From Lepas anatifera (taxonomy: Eukaryota; Arthropoda; Thecostraca; Lepadidae), in contig JAOTON010001526.1 in assembly GCA_034440635.1 (NCBI GenBank), forward strand, positions 3,419,001 through 3,483,000: a DNA stretch of 64,000 nucleotides, in the 5' to 3' direction. Each line of letters opens with the position of its first letter. Position 1 is the stretch's first letter. Below are positions 13,101-22,505 of the stretch, piece after piece. The translations under genes and the position numbers were made by a program. The notes below the pieces were generated by a model. That model made no database searches. It saw only the letters and a list, made by a program, of their open reading frames with translations, and was not told the origin of the DNA.

Positions 13101-16100
13101 TAAAGCGTTGGTGATATTTTTTTACTTGGGCTCCGGCGTCACATGGTTCGTGGCTGCCGATTCCAGCGCGGCACAAGCGTGACAGCGCCTCTTCACGCAC
13201 GATCCCCACACCATTTTCCTGGAGTCGTGACTCCGTCGACGAACAAGGCGACGCTTAGCCACCGGTGTGACTGCGTCACCGTCCCGCAGCGACCACACGC
13301 GCGCGAGGTCAGCCGATGCTCGCACCGGGCATTCAACAATTACCACCGGCAACCGGTCGCCAATTACGGAACCGGGCGTCACGGCTGAGCGGTGTCGCCG
13401 GGTCAGAGGTCGTGGGGTGAGCGCTGGCGGTCAGAGTTCACCGATTAGCGGCTCGGGGGCGCCGCCATGTGGCGGACGGGCCGCCGAAGACGCCGCGTCA
13501 GCCGCAACACCGCACGTGGCGCGCGCAGAAGCCGAGCAGGCGGCGTGCGGCCATGAACAGGGTCAGAGGCTAAATGAACAGACCCAGCTGTGCGGGTTTA
13601 GGCCTCTTTTGAGGTCTATTAACTTTCCTTAATTCCCGGGCTTAAAGCGTACATCACAAGTAAATAACAAATGTAAAGCTGAGTTCCACATATATTTTGA
13701 TGCAGTCAGCTCAGAGTTGAGCTGACTGTCCTGTTGATGAGGGCGTTTCTCTTGTTGAGCAGGCGACCTACCAGGCAACCATCCTGCCGCTGGCAGGATG
13801 CTGGGAGTGCAAGATCGGTGACCTTAACCATGGGTACAACTGCTTTGTCGACTCTGGTCATCCTGCTCAGGGTGCCTCATGGGGGGGGGAGGCAGGGGCC
13901 GGCTGGCAGGATCTTGTTACGCCGGCCCGGTGCGGCTGCCCACTATGTCAGCCTGTCACCGATGCCTCTGCAGAAGGCGCCGGGATTTTCCATCGACGGA
14001 GAACATGATCTTGGCCCGGGATCTAAATGCAAATCTAACCTTCGTGAATTGGTTATAGCCACTGAAAGTGTTTTCACGTGTGTCAAAATGTTGCACTGGC
14101 TGCTACAAACTGACTAAGCTACCAAGTCTACATTTAAAACACCAGAAATTTGTTTCACTCAGTGGGCGTTTACGTTGAGGGTAAAACGTTACCATGTCTT
14201 TACATGCGGGAAGTATTGAGTTCTAAATATAGCTGGAGCGATGCTGTCATTTTACGGTCCAATTCTCATGACATCGTCCTCCGTCAGTTACTGTGCTAGA
14301 TGTCCGTGAGACGCAGTTGCTGACAGCCAGGGCCACAGAGCTCACGGGGCTCACTGGGATCGTGGGGTGCCGGTAAGCTTAGGTTTCCGGGATCGCTGAC
14401 GTGTCATAGAGCACGAGGCGAGGCCAGAGGTGACAGGTAGAGCTCATCTCTCCCGGCAGCTTACCAGGGTCACACGAAAAAAGCACGAGCTGCTGTTGGC
14501 GCTCACCTGCTTTTGTACCGTCCCCGTACAACAAGTAGTTGAGGGGAGCAAGTCTATTGCGCAACGGTTGTTTGGATAAATGAGCTCGCTTTAACTACGT
14601 GTCTTTAGTCCTTGTGCTCAGAGGCACTTTACTCTCGTGGGCTGAGGTGTTAGTGGTAGAGGTGCAAATTTGTTGATTTATGGTGTGTCGCGACGACGGT
14701 GATTTGATTGGTGAGTTGTGTTAACCAACGGCACGACGGGGTGCTGTCTTGTCACCGGACAGCCACCATGGGGAGGCTTATTCCCATGCGGTGTTGGCAC
14801 CACAGAAGCGAAAAAAGTCGATAGCATACATACGACCAAACCGAAGATCTTTGTTCGTAGGGGATGGGTGGCTTAGTGCATAGCGTCAAAATATCTTAAG
14901 TCACCGGCCCCGGGTTCAAGTCCCAGCAGAGACCCTGAATAAGTCAATCTGATTCCAAAATTCCCTCCCAACAGGCTGAGAGTTGGGGATGCGATAAAAT
15001 TTTGGCAATTGATGCATCGTTTAACCCCAATAATCATCATATATTTGTTCGTGATGATACATTTTCAAGCAACTGTACTTACTTCCAACAGAAACTATCT
15101 AGATGTGAAAGCTGTGTAAGTTGGTGAGAGGCGGTGAGTGTTTTTCGCCTCTTGCGCGGGTTCCTTCAGTGACATACTGTCGGCAGCTCCCACTCCACCA
15201 GCCTTATCGCAACGGCTAACGACAGGCTGAGATGGCGATGGGTGGTGGCAACCATCGGTTCCCACACCACGGGGCCGCCAGCGACCAGCTCCGGGGCCGA
15301 ACGCCAGGATCGTTCATAACACATGTGACCTAATCGCCGTGAGACGTGCAACAAGGTGCAGGATGAATTCCAGCTGTGTGCATTTGTGCAACAGTGCAGC
15401 CCATCACAGCCGGGCTCGGTCGGCGCGATAAGCTCACTAACTCTCGCCGCTGTGTAAGCGGCGGTGCCAGAGATAGCGGCAGGCCTCGGTGGAGTGGTAG
15501 CCGGCGGCAGGCGGCTGTAATAAGAGGTGGTACCTCCGCTGCAATGAGATGGTGCCGGCCCTGGCAGTCTGCCGCCGGCCAACGCCGCTGACCCCTGACC
15601 CACGGACGGGCAATTTGGCTACCTTGTGTCTGAGCTGTGAGCGATGCCGGCGGCGGCGGCGTCGGCGAACGCGCCTCTGATGAGATGAAAGGTCACGCGG
15701 CCTGCCACGAAAGGTCACGCTCTCCGCCACCGCTCCGACTTCTGATACGCCGCTCGCAGTTGTGGGTCGGAAAGCTTGAACGGCCCCGCAGAATGGGGAA
15801 GCGTTTGGTCTTGTGTGTGTGTGTGGACGGTCATTTGAATACAGGCGCAGGCGCACTGCACCTCCTCGCGTGTCAGGTGTGTCTCGATGAGAGGGCTGGG
15901 TCAATTTGAGGCGGAAATGATGAAGTGGTGCCCGAAGTGGCACTAGTTGTGGTATTTGAGTAATGGAATGGGGCGGTCGACGTACGGTATGCATAACGCT
16001 CCTTCCGAAGACGAACAGCTTTATTCATGGACCGGCCGGAGGTAGCGGGAGGCTGGTCCCATCGATGGCGTCCCGTCGCCAACGTCACGACGCTCCAATA

Positions 16101-19100
16101 ATGAGCTGGCTGCTCTGACCTCCCGCACTGGCCGGCACGTGCAGTCGTGACCGGCGACGACCCGGCAGCCAGCCGGCACCGCTTCATTAGGGCGCGGTGT
16201 CTGCCGGCTGCGGACGATTTTACTGGCGGTTGTAGCATTAAACCATCGCTGGACATTGGTTACTGGCCGCTTCACTCATCGGCTACGGCGGTGTTAACTC
16301 AGTTGGAACGTCGAACGCAGGCAGAAGGTTTCACTGGGGCTGCACTATTAGACGGCCTGGAGGGGCTGCCATCCGGGCTGATTTACGCCAGCCAATGTAT
16401 TGAACCATCCTCGCTTCCAGTGTGCATATCATTGATCCTCATAAGTGGACCGCCCGCAGAGAGGGCCTATGCTGTGCTCCTGCTGAGAGCCGCCCTGAGG
16501 GCCACATCTTTTGCCATCCTATTCTGAGAGCCTTGTTTGTGTCATTTCTGAAATGTGTTCTTTTCCAGTAATTGATTAGGCTCAACTGAGTATCTCACAA
16601 ATTATTTGACGGTGCTTGTAGAAACAAGCTATGTTTCATACGCAGGAGCTTGTGATTATGGAGCCAACATCTCCCTTTATTTTTGCGGTGCCAGCTGATG
16701 GTTCTTGCGTGTGTTGCAGATACTTCTCCGGCCAGACGAGTGGCTTGCTTCGCGGCTTCGACTACAGCAGGTACGGCCTGAAGCCGGGCGCAGCACCGCT
16801 GCTAACCTCACCGTCGCAGAACGAGAAGAAGGTGGCAAGCGAGGAGCCAGCGTCCAACCCGCTGCTGGCGGTGCACCCTCATCTGGCGGCGCTCTCCGGC
16901 CTGCCGATGCTGGACGTGCTGTCCATGGTGCGGCCCGGCCTGACGCCCGCCGACTACCTGTCCGCCCACGGCACCGCTGCCGCCGCCGCTGCCGCTGCTG
17001 CTGCCGCAGCCGCAGCCAACGCTGCCCCCACCGCCGGAAAGCGGCCGCAGGAGGGCGCCCCTCTCGACCTCTCCAACATGAAGCGGCCCCGGCTCGAGAA
17101 GGGCTTCAAGGAGCTGTTCGGCCTCAAGGAGGAAGAAGCCCGCAGCGGCAGCATATCCCCACGGCCGGCGGCCGAACCAGCGACACGACACGGCTCGGAG
17201 TGTGCCCAGAAACCTTGTTCGCCTGAGGCGGAGGCTGTTCACGCCTGGGGCGTTGACGAGGTGGTGGCCTTCGTCCGCTCCGTCGACGTCTGCGCCGAGT
17301 ATGCACAGGTGAGTTGCTTGTGCTAGAAAGGCTTGAATAGCACATAAATACCGGAGAGCCCGCATCGGTCTATTTGTTTTGATCCATCGCTTCTTTTTGG
17401 ATGATTACCTTCACTCCTGTTCCCAGCCATACGTGGGCAAGGGAGCCCCACTTCCCCAAAGACCATAGGTGTGACCTGTTATCATAATCAACATCAGCTT
17501 CTAGGTGTGTCCGTCTGGATGAATCGAGTGGCCAACCTTTGACCCTCTTTACTTTCCCGATGACCTCTGATAATCCAGAAGGGCGTACCAGTTGGGATGA
17601 AGCACGAGCGCGGGGTCTGGGTGCACCAGTGCACCACTGCGCCAGCCCAGAGCCTGACTGCTGCAAAACCGGGCTTCCAGAACCTGGCACAGAGGCTTAG
17701 GGATCACGTTCCAGAACCTGACACTGAAGCCTAGGGATCACGTTCCATCTAAACGAACCCAGCACCTGGTAAATTAAAATATCCCATTTGTTTACCTTGA
17801 TTATTTCCTTGTGTACAACGTTTATTTTCCAGACATTTTTTTCCGAATGTGTCATGAATATCGGCTGCAGATTTCAGATTCACTCAGATATTGGATTTCT
17901 GCTCTCGAATCTGAAGCAGCGGTATGCGCAGGGATCTGCGCCTAAAATAAGAGGCATTAGCATTAAGAGACAGTAGCATTAAACTTATAGTAGTGGACGA
18001 ACGCTCACTGGAATCGTAAATATATCGGCTTGCTCTTTACCGGGCTTTAGACAATGTATGTTGAACAAGAGGTCCTGAATCTCTCTGGGGTGGCCAAGGC
18101 TGTATGTTGCCTGTTCAGTCTTACTAATTGGTTCCATTCATATGTCATTGGTACTTTGGGCATACAACTTTGGCTTAAATGATCCGTTAACATCCATGTG
18201 TGCATTAAAAGTGATAAGATAAGATTATCTTATCGTATTTAAGATAAGATAAGGGGTTGAGTTAAAGGCAACTGTCGCTTTAGCTCAAGTCTGTTCAGTG
18301 TCGCTGCAGCCAGACTCTAGCCAGAGTGCCGTAGACAATCTCAGTGTCCTCTCTGTTTCGTCGATGTCCACCGTGGGACGACAGCGTTGTCCACAGTGAG
18401 ACGACAGCGTTGTCCATCGTGGGACGACAGCGTTGTCCATCGTGGGACGATAGCGTTGTCCATCGGGGGACGATAGCGTTTTCCTCCGTGGGACGACAGC
18501 GTTTTCCTCCGTGGGACGACAGCGTTGTCCATCGTGGGACGACAGTGTTTTCCACAGTGAGACGACAGCGTTGTCCAGCGCTGGGCAGTGGTCGGGAGAG
18601 GTCAGTGGGACCAGATCGCAGGGTGAGGGTCGCTGGGACCCGCCCCGCCGCCGGCTCTGGCGGTGCCGACTGCCGTCCCGGTAGCCGCTGGGCCGACATA
18701 CCGCCGGGGTCAGAGGTCACTGCCGGCATACGGCGGCGGCGGCAGCGCGAGTGACCGCCCCCGGCGGCCTCATCTCGTCCCGGGGTCGTAAATGCCAGGA
18801 CAGGGCCAGGCGGCCACGTCTGATGCTCTAACCTGATCCTGTATCATGGTGAAGATCTGTTGGAATCAGCGGGATAAGGGGGGATTAGAAAGACGGTGGC
18901 ACGAAATACCGCGCGAGCTTGATGACTAGTAGTCTGTGCTTCTCAATCTGAATCGATCTGATCTTGGGCAGAAACGTGCTATTCAGACAAAAATCCGGTA
19001 ACAACACAGCACTTGCCTGCCGTGTGGAGATAGCTCCAATCAGCGCCGCCGGTAGTGACAATACATGTTATCACATTCCTAAATACCCACCCGGGCATCT

Positions 19101-22100
19101 GGGATCGGCCTGGGGCGGCGTTCTCTTCTCAGCTAGTCTCGCTTCATCATCATTTCCCAGCTGAAACGCGGCTGCAATTCATCACCAGCAAACGGAAGCC
19201 TGTCAGGAGGCCACGACTGACGCCTCCCATTTGGGCTCCTCCCACAAAAACGCGCGTCTTTTTTGGCGGGAGCAGCGGGCGGCGGCGGCGGCGCCGGCGT
19301 CCGCCGTTGCAGGAGCCGGCAAGCTGTTCTGGGCCGGCTTCACGCCAGCGCGCGCTATTATTACCCAGAATCCAAACACGCCATTACCCGTCCATTACGG
19401 ACAGCCCGCTGCGCGCGCCCCGGCGATAAATTTCCGGCTACACAACAGCGCCGACCCCAGGTGACCCCCAGGCGGCGGCGGCCGCGCCACGCTGAAGATT
19501 CCGTGCCGATGGTACCCGGCAGCTGGCAGAGGGGCGTCCGGCGGCGGTGACACCGCCGGCGGGTCAGGGGTCGCGCCGGCTGCCGCCGCCAACGACGTGC
19601 TAAGCGGCTGATGATGAAGCGGCGGTGCTCCGGCGGTGACCCGGATTCAGGCGGCGACGCGACAGCTGCCGCCGGTGACCCCTGCCATTCCCGGCGCGAC
19701 GCCAGCTCCTGGCGCGGATGAGCTGAGTGCACTGATGCTCCGGCAGCTTCGGCAGCTGGTACTGCGATACATGGATACTCCAGCAGCTTCGGCATCTGCT
19801 GCTGCCGTGCACTGAGACTCCAGGCGCTTCGGCAGCTGATACTGCCGTGCACTGATACTCTGGCAGCTTCGGCAGCTGATGCTGCCGTGTAGTGATACTT
19901 TGGCAGCTTCGGCAGCTGATACTGCTGTGTACTGATACTCTGGCAGCTTTGGCGGCTGATACTGCCGTACACTGAGACTCCGGGAGCTTCAGCAGCTGAT
20001 ACTGCCGTGCACTGATACTCGGGAAGCTTCGGCAGCTGATACTGCCGTGTACTGGTACTCTGGCAGCTTTGGCAGCTGATACTACCGTACACTGAGACTC
20101 CGGGAGCTTCGGCAGCTGATACTGCCGTGCACTCATACTCTGGCAGCTTCGGCAGCTGATGCTGCCGTGTAGTGATACTTTGGCAGCTTCGGCAGCTGAT
20201 ACTGCCGTGCACTGATACTCGGACAGCTTCGGCAGCTGATACTACCGTACACTAGACTCCGGGAGCTTCGGCAGCTGATACTGCCTGCACTCATACTCTG
20301 GCAGCTTCGGCAGTGATGCTGCCGTGTACTGATACTCTGGCAGCTTTGGCGGCTGATACTGCCGTACACTGAGACTCCGGGAGCTTCAGCAGCTGATACT
20401 GCCGTGCACTGATACTCGGGAAGCTTCGGCAGCTGATACTGCCGTGTACTGGTACTCTGGCAGCTTTGGCAGCTGATACTGCCGTGTACTGGTACTCTGG
20501 CAGCTTCGGCAGCTGATACTGCCGTGCACTGGTACTCGGGCAGCTTCGGCGGCTGATACAACCATACACTAATACTCCGGTGCTAGTTTGCAACGTCATC
20601 TTAATATGATATTCAGTGCGCCGATAAGCCCCAAACAATGTAGCATTATCGGTATTGGTAAGGTTCGGATAAATATTCAATCAGAAATGTCCCAACAGTG
20701 ACCAGCCAGAATATCATTACTAGAGAAGTAAATTTTGCAACTGAAGATCCCAAAATCGTGCTGAGGGATGTTAGTTGACGGCTTATTTTAGCCCAGGTCC
20801 GTGACTCAATTTTGCCTCTGAGGGTTAAAACAGGAAAACATTGATGCGAAGATTGCCAGATTTCCATCATCTGCGGTGCTGGGAGTTAAGATTGGGCCCC
20901 TGTGCTTGGTGAAGCGGCGAGAGAAGGGCTGGTCCACTTTGGCCATCGGCCGTGCTCAGTGACAGCTTCAAGATATACAGCAAGTTTCAATGCTCCAGCA
21001 CAGTGGAAGAACGTGAGAGATACGGCTCGAGATAAAACGACTCTACGGCTTCTGTGATTGTGGGACTATTTGATTCTCGAGATATCAGTTTGTGAAGCTA
21101 TCCTAAACATAGCTACATATTGGTTGGATACCGATGAAGGCGAGCTCTGTGTCGTTAGAGTACATAGGCAGGTAACCGGACGAAAGTACGGAATTACGCA
21201 GTGTGCTCTTTTTATGTGCTTTGTTGTCGAACGGAGCATTGATACCATCGAACTGAAGCGCCGTAAGTACATAATTATCAAGACACACATTACGCATCAT
21301 CCAAACAAGTAGCAGCTTCAATGTCACAACTGCGATGGGGGCTCACACACTGCGGTACCTGCCGGATGAGGGCTCACTCTTCGCGACACTTGCCCGATGG
21401 GGGCTCACACTCCGCGATACCTGCCCGGTGGGGCTCACACTCCGCGATACCTGCCCGGTGGGGCTCACATTCCGCGACACTTGCCCGATGGGGCTCACAC
21501 ACCGTGGCGTCTGCCCGATGCGACAGATTAACATATGCGGCCAGTGTTGTCACCGTGGCGGGGCCCGGCCGGCGACCTCCACCTGTAGCGCGCGGCTGGA
21601 ATCGGAGACGGACGCGGTCGGCATACCGCGCGCTTCTGTGGCGGTGCCGGCTCCGGGGGCGCGTCCGCTGGAGCACACGCGCCAGCCCGTCCAGAGGACA
21701 CCTGCGACCTCGCCACTCGGCGGAGAGCCCGTCTGGGGAACACTAGAATGGGTTCAGAACTCAGTCGAGAACAGTGGGAACGACCAGGGAACTCGTGTCT
21801 ATGTGGGCGAGTTTTTGTGGAGAGGCCTCCTGGTAGACTATTGGTAATATACTTTTAATGCGGAATAACGTGATATTCAGATATCAAGGCTTGTACTGAG
21901 AATGAAATGATTGTCGCTTGATGATATGCTTGCAACATTCAAAACCACATATTGGTTGTCAGATTGCGATGTGTGATGTGATACGTCGGCTTTCAAACCT
22001 CTCATTGTTACCGAGCTACCACCAAACCGTAACATGCCAGCTCTGCAGGTGTTACGTCCCACTGCATTCCCTGCAGTGAAAGAGATCACTATTCACGGAA

Positions 22101-22469
22101 TGATCTGAGGTAACGGCAGCCTCTGTATTTGGGGTCTCGCCCTGTCGTACTCCGCGACCCCCACTGTTGCTCTGGGGCCCCGCCCGGGCGTGCAGGGCCG
22201 GGCTGTCCGCCCGGCCCCCGCCCCACCGCGGACTGATGCGCAACAACAGATCTGGCTCGCTGATGGTCTGCAGGTGGGGGGGGGGGGCGTTCCCGCGCCG
22301 CCAGGTCTGCCCGCGGTCACCGCCGCGTTAGTCCAGCGCACATTTGCATTCGGGAAAGGACCCGGTCGCTGCCGGTGTGTGCAGATATGCTAATACAGTG
22401 TGTCCCGAGAGCAGGCCGCCACTGCAGGTCGTGAGAGGCCTGTGGGCCGAGGCAGGGACGGACACAGGG

Positions 22470-22505
<36 letters not shown>

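Larger units (their letters stand above)
12233..16719 (+). other. Remainder of intron 2 of copy A
   Basis: Mixed composition, with GC-rich islands near 13140-13560 and 15170-15800 and a SINE at 14860-15040. A 20-base identity to copy B occurs at about 13330-13349 (ATTCAACAATTACCACCGG within it), matching 47377 downwards. A long shared block lies at 16021-16302. Overlapping open frames in the GC-rich parts show no family resemblance and are not called as genes. Confidence 0.4.

Noticed and set aside
14860..14935. tRNA gene
   Set aside because: Box A and box B are present, but the stems do not pair as a cloverleaf and a SINE body with a shared tail follows.
16808..17365. 185-residue - strand protein over exon 3
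   Set aside because: It is antisense to the exon whose + strand frame is conserved in copy B with mostly silent changes. GC-rich sequence leaves antisense frames open.
18295..18754. 144-residue - strand protein
   Set aside because: Translation of the 23-bp minisatellite running into the 126-base block; frame rotation through repeats explains its length.
19361..20212. 283-residue - strand protein
   Set aside because: Arises from the 40-bp array joined to a GC-rich island; no conserved motif, and unit deletions shift the frame freely.
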